Part shown: positions 35,531-43,308 of the stretch, piece by piece
Layout of the letters: each line of letters opens with the position of its first letter
Numbering within the stretch: the first letter of the stretch is position 1
Assembly (NCBI RefSeq): GCF_018866325.1
Contig: NZ_CP076457.1
Location: 4,623,001-4,687,000, forward strand
DNA: 64,000 nucleotides
Origin: Streptomyces sp. YPW6
GTDB lineage: Bacteria > Actinomycetota > Actinomycetes > Streptomycetales > Streptomycetaceae
Direction: 5' to 3'
The notes under the pieces: model-generated
Told to the model about the DNA's origin: nothing
The model's input: the letters and a program-made list of their open reading frames with translations, nothing else
Database searches by the model: none
Position numbers and translations under genes: made by a program

Positions 35531-36234
35531 CGGACCCCCGCCTCGCCCATCAGCCGGGCGGCCCGCACATGCAGGGTCACCCGCGGGTCGTGCCCGCCCA
35601 TCAGCTCGACGAAGTCCAGGCCGCGGTCCAGGCCCAGGGAGGCCGGTTCGCCGCCGATCGCCGCGAGCCAGCGGCCCGCGCCCGCCGCCTGGAGCCAGTC
35701 GCGCCGCCGCACCGCGCGCACGAAGCCGCGCGCCAGGTCGACGGCGCGGTTCGCCGCGGCCCGCCGCACGGCCGACGGGGCGGCCGGGACGGCGAGCGGT
35801 GCGAGGACCGACAGCTGGTGGGTGAACGCCTGCCAGGGGGCCTCCTCCAGCCAGGCGGCGTCCGGCTCCGCGTACGGGCCGGGGGCGGCCGCTCCCGGTG
35901 CGGGCGGCGCCATCCGCTGGAGCGTGGAGATCATGTGCCAGTGGCTCCAGGCCGTGGCGGCCGGAGCGTCGGGCTTGGGCGGGAATTCCCGTACCGCCCG
36001 GTCGAGTACGGCGACGTCCCCCGGATGCGGATGACGTCCGTACAGAACACTCGGCAGCAGCAGGTCGGCCCCGATGACCCGTACCGCCGCGATTCCGGTC
36101 CGATTCTCCTCGTCGATTCCCGCCGCGCCGCACACCGTGGCGAGGTGGTCCCCGCTCCGAAGAGCGAGGACCACCTCTGTTGCCAGGTCATGCACGGCAC
36201 CCGCCAGGGGCGACGAAGCATGTGTCTGGTCCAT
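35527..36234 (-). CDS. Unknown 235-aa cassette protein
   Basis: 235 aa, helical, no membrane segment. It begins MDQTHASSPLAGAVHDLATEV and holds 'RVIGADLLLPSVLYGRHPHPGD', 'WSHWHMISTLQRM' and 'WLAAIGGEPASLGLDRGLDF'. I do not recognise a family. It starts 11 nt after the stop of the 58-aa peptide, with a GAAGGG ribosome-binding site inside the peptide's last codons, and its stop overlaps the next gene (GTGA). Its place directly after the peptide suggests it acts with it. Confidence 0.7.
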   Translation of the reverse strand: MDQTHASSPLAGAVHDLATEVVLALRSGDHLATVCGAAGIDEENRTGIAAVRVIGADLLLPSVLYGRHPHPGDVAVLDRAVREFPPKPDAPAATAWSHWHMISTLQRMAPPAPGAAAPGPYAEPDAAWLEEAPWQAFTHQLSVLAPLAVPAAPSAVRRAAANRAVDLARGFVRAVRRRDWLQAAGAGRWLAAIGGEPASLGLDRGLDFVELMGGHDPRVTLHVRAARLMGEAGVR

Positions 36235-36244
36235 GTGCCGGCGA

Positions 36245-36421
36245 CTAGCCCTTCTTCGGGCGCGGGGTCGGAGGCGAGAGCAGCAGGGCTCCGCCGCCTG
36301 CGAGGAGCGCCAGGTAGGCGCACTCACGGGAGTCGCGGTACAGGCCTTCGGCCTCGCCCGGGTTGAGAGCGGCGTCGAGGTCGAGCTCGATGTCGGTGGC
36401 AGTGGTGTCCGTGGTGAACAT
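36245..36421 (-). CDS. 58-aa precursor-like peptide heading the cassette
   Basis: 58 residues in three parts: an acidic first half (MFTTDTTATDIELDLDAALN, then PGEAEGLYRDS), one Cys (RECAY), and a hydrophobic-glycine stretch (LALLAGGGALLLS) ending in a Pro/Lys tail (PPTPRPKKG). An acidic leader-like half followed by a different C-terminal half, at the head of an operon of unknown enzymes, resembles a modified-peptide precursor. It could instead be a small membrane-associated partner. The start has GGGGAAC upstream. Confidence 0.6.
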   Translation of the reverse strand: MFTTDTTATDIELDLDAALNPGEAEGLYRDSRECAYLALLAGGGALLLSPPTPRPKKG

Positions 36422-36520
36422 GGGTTGTTCCCCGTCCTGTGGGAAATGGGGTGGACGTAACGAGTGAAAAGGACGTGTGGGGACGCCGCAAATCGGGGGC
36501 GACATCCGGGGAAATAGTTA

Positions 36521-36542
36521 ATTCAATTGAATGGTGAATTCA
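36521..36542. promoter_or_regulatory. AT-rich palindromes upstream of the peptide cassette
   Basis: ATTCAATTGAAT (perfect, 36521-36532) and TGAATTCA (perfect, 36535-36542) lie 100 bp upstream of the peptide start in a strikingly A/T-rich island for this genome. They are a likely promoter/operator of the cassette. The rest of the 452-bp gene-free stretch (36422-36873) shows nothing else I can name. Confidence 0.45.
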
Positions 36543-36873
36543 TGAGGTGCGGGTGGGGTCAAAAGCCCGGTAATTCAAGGAAAAGGGAGGGGGCGGACGG
36601 GGGTGGTGCGCGGGCGCGTTCACGACCGGCACGCGGCGCGCTCGGGGGCGCTCGGTGGGCGGGCGGTCACGCGCTGTCCTGCCGCGCTTCCCTCCCGGGC
36701 CATGCGTCGGCAAAGGGCGGCCAAAAGAGGCCAAGAACGCATCAACAATGCCTCTGAGCTGGTGCGTCCGTCCGGGCGCAGGTGTCCACTGGAAGGGACG
36801 GGCCACCTGTTCGAACCCCTCGGGCGGGCCGGCCCTTCCCGGCGTGTGTGACCGGAGGACAAGAGGAGCAGGC

Positions 36874-37245
36874 ATGAGCGAGATCGCAGCGACCACTGTC
36901 CATGAGGCGTACGCCTTCGCCTGCATGAAGTGCGGGTACGGCTGGGAGCAGTCCTACGAGATAGAGCACCACGTCGACGTGCACGGCCACGCCTTCGTCG
37001 TCTACACGGCGGACGGCGAGCGGGTGCCGTCGCCGCTCTCCACGCCCACCTGTGGCAACTGCGGCGGACATGTGGTGCGCATCATGCGCGCGGGGCGGGT
37101 GGCGGGCGTCCAGGAGCTGCTGCGGAAGCAGCAGACGCCGCACGACGCGGAGACCGGCGCGAAGGACCGTACGGTGCCGGCCGCCGCCACCCCGGAGCGC
37201 CACTGGCGGCTGTCCGACCTGCTCCACCCGTTTCACCGGAAGTGA
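36874..37245 (+). CDS. Zinc-ribbon protein of unknown function
   Basis: 123 aa. Two Cys pairs (CMKCGYGWEQ and CGNCGG, about 35 residues apart) form a four-Cys zinc ribbon. A His-rich strand lies between them (EIEHHVDVHGHAF). The C-terminal half is polar. An ideal AGAGGAG precedes the ATG. I know it only as a conserved Streptomyces hypothetical; a nucleic-acid or protein-binding role is possible. Confidence 0.78.
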   Translation: MSEIAATTVHEAYAFACMKCGYGWEQSYEIEHHVDVHGHAFVVYTADGERVPSPLSTPTCGNCGGHVVRIMRAGRVAGVQELLRKQQTPHDAETGAKDRTVPAAATPERHWRLSDLLHPFHRK

Positions 37246-37356
37246 CGCGTCCGGCGGGTGGCCTCCGGTTCCGTCGCAGGTGCCCCGTCCGGCGGGCGTC
37301 CACCGGTCCTCCCCAGGTGACTCCACCGGTCCTCCGGCGCGACCTCCCGCCCCACC

Positions 37357-37491
37357 GTGGGCGGCCCGGACGGCCTCCCCGCTGTGGGCGCCCCGGATGG
37401 CCTCCCCATCGTGGGTGCCCCGGACGGTCTCCCCTCCGTGGGCGCCCCGGATGGCCTCCCCGCCATGGGTGCCCCGGACCGCCGCCCCACC
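37357..37491. repeat. 27-bp tandem repeat, five units, upstream of tatD
   Basis: Five units of 27 bp (9 codons). In the tatD reading frame they would encode VGAPDGLP-x five times, open through to tatD. The real tatD start is ~120 bp later, so the array is most likely intergenic; the frame is open only because 27 is a multiple of three. It is the main content of the 363-bp stretch 37246-37608. Confidence 0.85.
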
Positions 37492-37608
37492 GCGGGTGAC
37501 CCGCCCGGCGCGCGGCACCTCCCGGCTCTCCCGGCCCGCCCGCCGGGCGGCCCCCGATGGGCGGACGCCGACGTCGTACGGGGACCGGGCCCTCGTACGA
37601 TCGTCGGC

Positions 37609-38475
37609 ATGAGCCGTACCGAAGCCCCGCCGCTGCCCGAGCCCCTGCGGGTTCCGGTCGCCGACTCCCATACCCACCTGGACATGCAGGACGCCACCGT
37701 CGAGGAGGCGCTCGCCCGGGCCGCCGCGGTGAACGTGACCACCGTCGTCCAGGTGGGCTGCGACGTGGCGGGGTCCCGCTGGGCCGCCGAGACCGCGGCC
37801 GCCCACCCCGCCGTCCACGCCTCGGTCGCCCTGCACCCCAACGAGGCCCCGCGCATCGTCCACGGCGACCCGGACGGCACGGCGCGGCAGGGGGCGCGGG
37901 AGCCCGGCGGCAAGGCGGCGCTGGACGAGGCGCTCGCGGAAATCGACGCGCTGGCCGCCCTCGACCACGTGCGCGGGGTCGGCGAGACGGGCCTCGACTT
38001 CTTCCGTACGGGCCCCGAGGGCATCGCCGCACAGGAGGAGTCCTTCCGGGCCCACATCGAGATCGCCAAGCGGCACGGCAAGGCCCTGGTCATCCACGAC
38101 CGCGACGCGCACGCCGACGTCCTGCGGGTGCTGGCGGACGCGGGCGCGCCCGAGCGGACGGTGTTCCACTGCTACTCGGGCGACGCCGACATGGCCCGGA
38201 TCTGCGCGCGGGCCGGGTACTACATGTCCTTCGCGGGCAACGTCACCTTCAAGAACGCCCAGCCGCTGCGGGACGCCCTCGCCGTCGCCCCGGCCGAGCT
38301 GGTCCTCGTCGAGACGGACGCCCCCTTCCTCACGCCCGCCCCGTACCGGGGACGGCCCAACGCGCCCTACCTCATCCCCGTCACCCTCCGCGCGATGGCC
38401 GAGGTGAAGGGGCTGGACGAGGACACGCTGGCCGCGGCGGTCTACGACAACACGGCACGCGCGTTCGGCTTCTGA
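37609..38475 (+). CDS. tatD: TatD-family metal-dependent hydrolase (DNase)
   Basis: 288 aa TIM-barrel. The metal-binding set is complete: SHTHLD, GETGLDFF with its Glu, VIHDRDAHAD, FHCYSGD and VETDAPFLTP. The family includes 3'-5' DNases and deaminase-like quality-control enzymes. The start at MSRTEAPPLPEP is chosen because upstream sequence is repeat DNA. Next come rsmA and ispE; the rpf-type gene I expect between tatD and rsmA in other streptomycetes is missing. Confidence 0.93.
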   Translation: MSRTEAPPLPEPLRVPVADSHTHLDMQDATVEEALARAAAVNVTTVVQVGCDVAGSRWAAETAAAHPAVHASVALHPNEAPRIVHGDPDGTARQGAREPGGKAALDEALAEIDALAALDHVRGVGETGLDFFRTGPEGIAAQEESFRAHIEIAKRHGKALVIHDRDAHADVLRVLADAGAPERTVFHCYSGDADMARICARAGYYMSFAGNVTFKNAQPLRDALAVAPAELVLVETDAPFLTPAPYRGRPNAPYLIPVTLRAMAEVKGLDEDTLAAAVYDNTARAFGF

Positions 38476-38511
38476 GCCCCGCCCCGCATGCTGCTCCGCT
38501 GCTGAGCCCCC

Positions 38512-38530
38512 GCCCCGCATGCTGCGGGGC
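38512..38530. terminator. Short hairpin after tatD
   Basis: GCCCCGCA-TGC-TGCGGGGC, a perfect 8-bp stem 37 bp past the stop codon. A direct repeat 'TGAGCCCCGCCCCGCATGCTG' variant precedes it. The remaining spacer to rsmA shows no gene. Confidence 0.5.
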
Positions 38531-38701
38531 CCTGTCGTCCCGCAGGGCCGCCCACAGCCGGGCCGCCGTCCCCGCGCACGCCGGGGCGGCGGCGGTCGCC
38601 TCCCGGGGCGCGTCCGCCGCCGGACGGACGTACCGGGCGGAGAAGCCGTGCGCGCAGCGGGGGGCGGGTCCCCGGTCCCGCCGCGGCCGTAGGCTTACCG
38701 G

Positions 38702-39574
38702 GTGAGCAGCACAGAGCCCGACGCCCTCCTGGGCCCCGCAGACATCCGCGACCTGGCCGCGAAGCTGGGCGTACGCCCCACCAAGCAGCGCGGTCAGAAC
38801 TTCGTCATCGACGCCAACACCGTGCGCCGCATCGTGCGGACGGCCGAGGTCCGACCGGACGACGTCGTCGTCGAGGTCGGCCCCGGGCTCGGCTCGCTGA
38901 CCCTGGCGCTGCTGGAAGCGGCGGACCGGGTGACCGCCGTCGAGATCGACGACGTCCTCGCGGCCGCGCTGCCCGCCACGGTCCGGGCCCGGATGCCGGA
39001 GCGCGCCGACCGCTTCGCCCTCGTCCACTCCGACGCGATGCTGGTCACCGAGCTGCCGGGGCCCGCCCCGACCGCGCTCGTCGCCAACCTCCCGTACAAC
39101 GTGGCCGTGCCCGTCCTGCTCACCATGCTGGAGCGCTTCCCCAGCATCGAGCGGACCCTCGTCATGGTCCAGTCCGAGGTGGCCGACCGCCTCGCCGCCC
39201 GTCCCGGCAACAAGGTCTACGGCGTGCCGTCGGTGAAGGCCAACTGGTACGCGGAGGTCAAGCGCGCCGGGGCCATCGGCCGCAACGTCTTCTGGCCCGC
39301 CCCGAACGTCGACTCCGGCCTCGTCTCGCTCGTCCGCCGCACCGAGCCGCTCGCCACCCGGGCCTCCCGCGCCGAGGTCTTCGCGGTGGTGGACGCCGCC
39401 TTCGCCCAGCGCCGCAAGACGCTGCGCGCCGCCCTGTCCGGCTGGGCCGGTTCCGCGCCCGCCGCCGAGGCCGCGCTCGTCGCCGCCGGGATCTCCCCGC
39501 AGGCCCGGGGCGAGTCGCTGACGGTGGAGGAGTTCGCGGCGATCGCGGAGCACAAGCCGGAGGTGCCGGCATGA
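38702..39574 (+). CDS. rsmA: 16S rRNA dimethyladenosine transferase RsmA/KsgA
   Basis: 290 aa. Motifs: KQRGQNFVID, the SAM-binding VVEVGPGLGSLTLAL, the catalytic NLPYNVAVPVL (N-L-P-Y), and 'FWPAPNVDSGLVSLVRR'. It dimethylates the two adjacent adenosines near the 3' end of 16S rRNA. GTG start. The stop overlaps the first possible ispE start (ATGA), as is usual for the ksgA-ispE pair. Confidence 0.96.
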   Translation: MSSTEPDALLGPADIRDLAAKLGVRPTKQRGQNFVIDANTVRRIVRTAEVRPDDVVVEVGPGLGSLTLALLEAADRVTAVEIDDVLAAALPATVRARMPERADRFALVHSDAMLVTELPGPAPTALVANLPYNVAVPVLLTMLERFPSIERTLVMVQSEVADRLAARPGNKVYGVPSVKANWYAEVKRAGAIGRNVFWPAPNVDSGLVSLVRRTEPLATRASRAEVFAVVDAAFAQRRKTLRAALSGWAGSAPAAEAALVAAGISPQARGESLTVEEFAAIAEHKPEVPA

Positions 39575-40623
39575 GCAGCGCAGAGGCCGGAGGCGTCGGA
39601 ATGAGTCCCGGAATGAGCCGCGTACAGGCCGGAGGCGTCGGAATGAGTCGCGCAGAAGTCGGAGAGTCCCCTGTGAGCAGTGCGAGGACGGCCCCCGTGC
39701 GTCCGGCCGTCACCGTCCGCGTCCCCGCCAAGGTCAACGTCCAGCTCGCCGTGGGCGCCGCCCGCCCCGACGGCTTCCACGACCTGGCCAACGTCTTCCT
39801 CGCCGTCGGCCTGTACGACGAGGTGACCGCGGCCCCCGCCGACGAGCTGCGCGTCACCTGCTCCGGGCCGGACGCCGCGCAGGTCCCGCTGGACGCCACC
39901 AACCTCGCTGCCCGCGCCGCCCTGGCGCTCGCCGAGCGGTACGGCATCGACCCCGCCGTCCACCTCCACATCGCCAAGGACATCCCGGTCGCTGGCGGCA
40001 TGGCGGGCGGCAGCGCCGACGGGGCCGCCGCCCTGGTCGCCTGCGACGCCCTGTGGGGGACCGGCGCGAGCCGCGACGAGCTGTTGGCCATCTGCGCGGA
40101 GCTGGGCAGCGACGTGCCGTTCAGCCTGGTGGGCGGGGCCGCGCTCGGCACCGGGCGCGGCGAGAAGCTGACCCCGATCGAGGTCGGCGGTACGTTCCAC
40201 TGGGTCTTCGCGGTGGCGGACGGGGGCCTCTCCACACCCGCCGTCTACGGGGAGTTCGACCGCCTCACGGCGGAGACCGAGGTCCCCGGGCCGACCGCGT
40301 CCCCCGCCCTGCTGGCCGCCCTGCGCTCCGGCGACCCGGCCGCACTCGCGGGAGCCCTGAGCAACGACCTCCAGCCCGCCGCGCTCTCGCTGCGCCCGTC
40401 CCTCGCGGACACGCTGGCGGCGGGCACGGACGCGGGGGCGCTGGCCGCCCTGGTCTCCGGCTCCGGGCCGACGACGGCGTTCCTGGTCCCGGACGAGGAG
40501 ACCGCCGGGAAGGTGGCGGCCGCGCTGCTGACCTCGGGGACCTGCCGGAACGCGCGCGTCGCGGTGTCGCCGGCGCCGGGGGCCACGGCGACTTCGTGCA
40601 TCACTGCCAGCGATACGGCGTGA
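39571..40623 (+). CDS. ispE: 4-diphosphocytidyl-2-C-methyl-D-erythritol kinase IspE
   Basis: Up to 350 aa. GHMP-kinase motifs: VPAKVNVQLAVG, PVAGGMAGGSADGAAAL (ATP loop) and 'SGSGPTTAFLV'. It is the fourth step of the MEP isoprenoid pathway. The conserved part begins only around residue 45. The first ~35 residues come from tandem DNA units, each holding GGAGG and an in-frame ATG, so the start could be 39571, 39601, 39643 or GTG 39673. The 3' end overlaps a convergent lipoprotein gene by 23 bp. Confidence 0.94.
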   Translation: MSSAEAGGVGMSPGMSRVQAGGVGMSRAEVGESPVSSARTAPVRPAVTVRVPAKVNVQLAVGAARPDGFHDLANVFLAVGLYDEVTAAPADELRVTCSGPDAAQVPLDATNLAARAALALAERYGIDPAVHLHIAKDIPVAGGMAGGSADGAAALVACDALWGTGASRDELLAICAELGSDVPFSLVGGAALGTGRGEKLTPIEVGGTFHWVFAVADGGLSTPAVYGEFDRLTAETEVPGPTASPALLAALRSGDPAALAGALSNDLQPAALSLRPSLADTLAAGTDAGALAALVSGSGPTTAFLVPDEETAGKVAAALLTSGTCRNARVAVSPAPGATATSCITASDTA

Positions 40624-41320
40624 TGCTGGGGTCGTAGGAGCAGGTGACCATCGTCCTGTTGGTGGCCATGAGGGTGCGACCGCGGTCGGCCTTCGGGCAG
40701 AACTGGCCGTCGACTACGGGGTGCCCGTTGGACGTGCAGGCGTAGCCCGGCTTGCCGTCGGAGCAGGTGATCATTGAGCCGCCCGCGGGCTTCGGCGTCG
40801 CCTTCGTGGGGGCCGGAGCCGGGGCGCGGGTGGCGGCGGGCTGCGGCTTCGGGGCGGCCGTTCTGGGCGGGACGTAAGCCGGGTCGTTCTTCTGGTGCAG
40901 ATAGCCGTGGAAGCTGGTGGTGCAGTCGCTGAAGTCCTCCGCGAGCCGGACGGTGACCGTGGTGTCGGCGGTGAGCCGCGTGCCGCGCCCGGGACTGGTG
41001 TCGCAGATGTACCAGCCGTCGTGGTCCCGGGGGAGGGTGACGTCCTTGTGCTGGGCGGCGGCCGTCAGGCGCGCGGTGGATATGTCCTGCCGGGTGAACT
41101 CCGCCCGCGCCTGCTCATAGGTCCGGCTGTGCAGGGCGGGCACGACGGGATCGGGCGTGGCGGTCGCGGTGGGAGTCGGCGTGGGGGTGGCTGAGGCGGT
41201 GGGCGTGGTGGTGGGCGGGGGCGCCGGGGCGCTGTCGTCGGTCTGGCTGCCGCCCTCGCAACCCGCCAGGGCGAGCACGCCGAGCAGGACGACAGGGATG
41301 AAGCGGTGAGGAATCCGCAC
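40601..41320 (-). CDS. Secreted lipoprotein with PASTA-like region
   Basis: 239 aa. Lipobox LALAGC at residues 16-21 follows a short hydrophobic signal, so the mature protein is lipid-anchored outside the membrane. A Thr/Pro-rich tether (TTTPTASATPTPTPT) leads to a PASTA-like segment (VPALHSRTYEQARAEFTRQD ... TRLTADTTVTVRL). A second Pro/Ala linker and a Cys-containing C-terminus (CSDGKPGYACTSNG..FCPKADRGR) follow. GTG start. Likely a cell-wall-associated sensor or binding protein. Confidence 0.78.
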   Translation of the reverse strand: MRIPHRFIPVVLLGVLALAGCEGGSQTDDSAPAPPPTTTPTASATPTPTPTATATPDPVVPALHSRTYEQARAEFTRQDISTARLTAAAQHKDVTLPRDHDGWYICDTSPGRGTRLTADTTVTVRLAEDFSDCTTSFHGYLHQKNDPAYVPPRTAAPKPQPAATRAPAPAPTKATPKPAGGSMITCSDGKPGYACTSNGHPVVDGQFCPKADRGRTLMATNRTMVTCSYDPSITPYRWQ

Positions 41321-41523
41321 GGTGTTGGTACTCCGGTTCTCGGGAACGGCGGGCGCCGCGGCAGATCGCCGGATCGCGGCCGGTGTCGCTGCCCTGCGGG
41401 CCGACAGGCCGCACGGAGCTACGAACCCCCTGACGGCACGCGTCGTCTCCCCGAAGAGCAGCTTTTGTGCTTGTTTTACTGGCCGATGGCCACCCTGTCC
41501 AGATCTACTCCGCAGTACGGCCT

Positions 41524-41550
41524 TTCCGGAACATTCCGAACGATTCCGAA
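41524..41550. promoter_or_regulatory. Helically phased TTCCG repeats
   Basis: TTCCG starts at 41524, 41534 and 41544, exactly one DNA turn apart, the last two as ATTCCGAA. GGAACATTCC is also palindromic. It lies ~85 bp upstream of the acyltransferase gene in a 313-bp gene-free stretch (41321-41633); possible activator or repressor array. Confidence 0.4.
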
Positions 41551-41633
41551 GCGTCCCGTCCGTCGAATCGGCTACTCAGGAGCCGAATTGAGTACGTGCG
41601 CCCTGCCGCGCGACCCGTGTCCGCCGTGACCGT

Positions 41634-43076
41634 ATGCACATGGGATCACGTGTTCGCGAACTGGCCGGGGCGACGCCCGCCACCCGGGACCGCTACGTCG
41701 ACCTCCTGCGGGTCGCCTCGCTCGGCACGGTCGTGCTCGGCCACTGGCTGATGGCGGCCGTCACCCCGGACGGGGTGGGCAACCTGCTCGCCGTCGTCCC
41801 GGCGCTCCAGCCGCTGACCTGGCTGCTCCAGGTCATGCCGGTGTTCTTCTTCGTCGGCGGCTTCTCGCACGCGCTGTCCTACCGCTCCCTGCTCCGCAAG
41901 CGTCCCGAGGGGGCCGGGAGTTCCGTCTACTCCGCCTTCCTGCGCGCCCGTCTCCAGCGGCTGCTGCGCCCGACCATGGTCTTCGTCCTCGTCTGGGGCG
42001 CGGCGGCGCTGCTCGTCCAGCTCCTCGGCGGGGGCGGTGGGCTGACCGGGGTGACCCTGCGGATGGTGACCCAGCCGCTGTGGTTCATCGGGATCTACCT
42101 GGCGATGGTCGCGTTCACCCCGCCGCTGCTGCGCCTCCACGAGCGGTACGACTGGGGGGCGTTCGCCGGTCTCGCGGGTGCGGCGGTGTCGGTCGACGTC
42201 CTGCGGTTCGCCGCCGGGGTCCCGTACGTCGAGTTCCTGAACTTCGCGTTCGTCTGGCTGGCCGTCCACCAGCTCGGCTTCCTGCGCGCCGACGGTCACC
42301 TCCGGCTGCGCCGCCCCGCCCTGCTCGCCGGTGGCGGCCTGATCGCCGCGACCGCGCTGGTGGCGTTCGGCCCGTACCCGCTGTCCATGGTCGGGATGCC
42401 CGGCGAGAAGGTCAGCAACATGGCCCCGCCCACCCTCGCCCTGCTGGCCCACGGCCTCTGGCTGGTCGGCGCGGTCGAACTGCTCCGCGCCCCGGCCGCC
42501 CGGCTGCTGGAGCGCCCCCGCGTCTGGCGGACGGTGGTGGCGGCCAACGGGGTGGCGATGACCGCGTTCCTCTGGCACCTCACGGCGATGTTCGGGGTGT
42601 ACGGGGCGCTGCTCGCCCTCGACGTCACCCTGCCCGAGCCCGCGTCGGCCGCCTGGTGGGTCCAGGTCCCGCCGCGCCTCGCCCTCGCGGCGGCCCTGAC
42701 CGCGGCCCTGGTCGCCGCCTTCCGCACGTTCGAACGCCCGGCCGCTCCCGCGGAACCCGGGAACCCGGGGGTCCCCGGACGGCGGGGAGCCCTCGACAGT
42801 GCCGGGGGGTCCGGGGTCGGCCGGCCGACGGTGACCCGAGATCCCGGGGCCGGCCCGCTCGCGGTGACCGGAGCCCCCGGATCCGGCCCGCTCGCGGCCC
42901 TCGGCGCGACGCTCTGTCTGCTCGGCGTCCTCGGCCTGTCCATGGTCGGCTTCGGCGGCCTGCTGGACGGCCGTACGGCCCTGCTGATCGCGATCCCGGT
43001 CAGCGCCCCGGCCGCCGTCGCGATGACGCTGGGCGGCTGGCTGCTGGTGGAGCGGGCGGGGCGGGGCACGCGGTAG
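41634..43076 (+). CDS. Membrane acyltransferase (acyltransferase-3 family)
   Basis: 480 aa, ten or more membrane helices. 'RDRYVDLLRVASLGTVVLGHW' contains the R-x-x-x-x-x-R and catalytic-type His of acyltransferase-3 proteins, which O-acylate surface polymers or secondary metabolites. A Gly/Pro-rich loop (about 385-425) precedes the last helices. Two Met codons lie at the start (MHMGS). No strong ribosome-binding site. The substrate is unknown. Confidence 0.85.
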   Translation: MHMGSRVRELAGATPATRDRYVDLLRVASLGTVVLGHWLMAAVTPDGVGNLLAVVPALQPLTWLLQVMPVFFFVGGFSHALSYRSLLRKRPEGAGSSVYSAFLRARLQRLLRPTMVFVLVWGAAALLVQLLGGGGGLTGVTLRMVTQPLWFIGIYLAMVAFTPPLLRLHERYDWGAFAGLAGAAVSVDVLRFAAGVPYVEFLNFAFVWLAVHQLGFLRADGHLRLRRPALLAGGGLIAATALVAFGPYPLSMVGMPGEKVSNMAPPTLALLAHGLWLVGAVELLRAPAARLLERPRVWRTVVAANGVAMTAFLWHLTAMFGVYGALLALDVTLPEPASAAWWVQVPPRLALAAALTAALVAAFRTFERPAAPAEPGNPGVPGRRGALDSAGGSGVGRPTVTRDPGAGPLAVTGAPGSGPLAALGATLCLLGVLGLSMVGFGGLLDGRTALLIAIPVSAPAAVAMTLGGWLLVERAGRGTR

Positions 43077-43079
43077 GCG

Positions 43080-43229
43080 TCAGCGACCGTAGTGGTAGCG
43101 GCAGGCGGCGATGCGGACCTCGTCGCCCACCACTTTGTGGATGAGCCGGTGCTCATCGGTGATGCGGCGCGACCAGTACCCCTGGAAGCCGTGCTTCAGA
43201 GGTTCCGGCTTGCCCATCCCTTCGTTGCC
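43080..43229 (-). pseudogene. YoeB-family toxin remnant (C-terminal half only)
   Basis: The sequence GKPEPLKHGFQGYWSRRITD followed by EHRLIHKV and a terminal RIAACRYHYGR is the C-terminal half of YoeB/Txe mRNA interferases, with catalytic Glu/Arg/His/Tyr positions present. The first ~40 residues of the ~85-aa toxin are missing, and no YefM antitoxin gene is adjacent. Upstream sequence is unrelated GC-rich DNA. Decayed remnant. Confidence 0.75.
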
Positions 43230-43308
43230 GTTCCGGGCCCGCGGCGGTGAGGCCCCCCCGTGTGCCTCGCCGCCGCAGGCCCGGCTCACCGGTTCCCCGG
43301 ACTCACCC

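Noticed and set aside
36527..36757. Plus-strand open frame downstream of the A/T-rich palindromes
   Set aside because: Starts inside the palindromic region, low-complexity Arg/Gly/Ala translation and no ribosome-binding site.
37357..37608. TatD with an N-terminal VGAPDGLP repeat extension
   Set aside because: TatD homology starts at 37630s and the open frame is a consequence of the 27-bp period; kept only as a finding to test.
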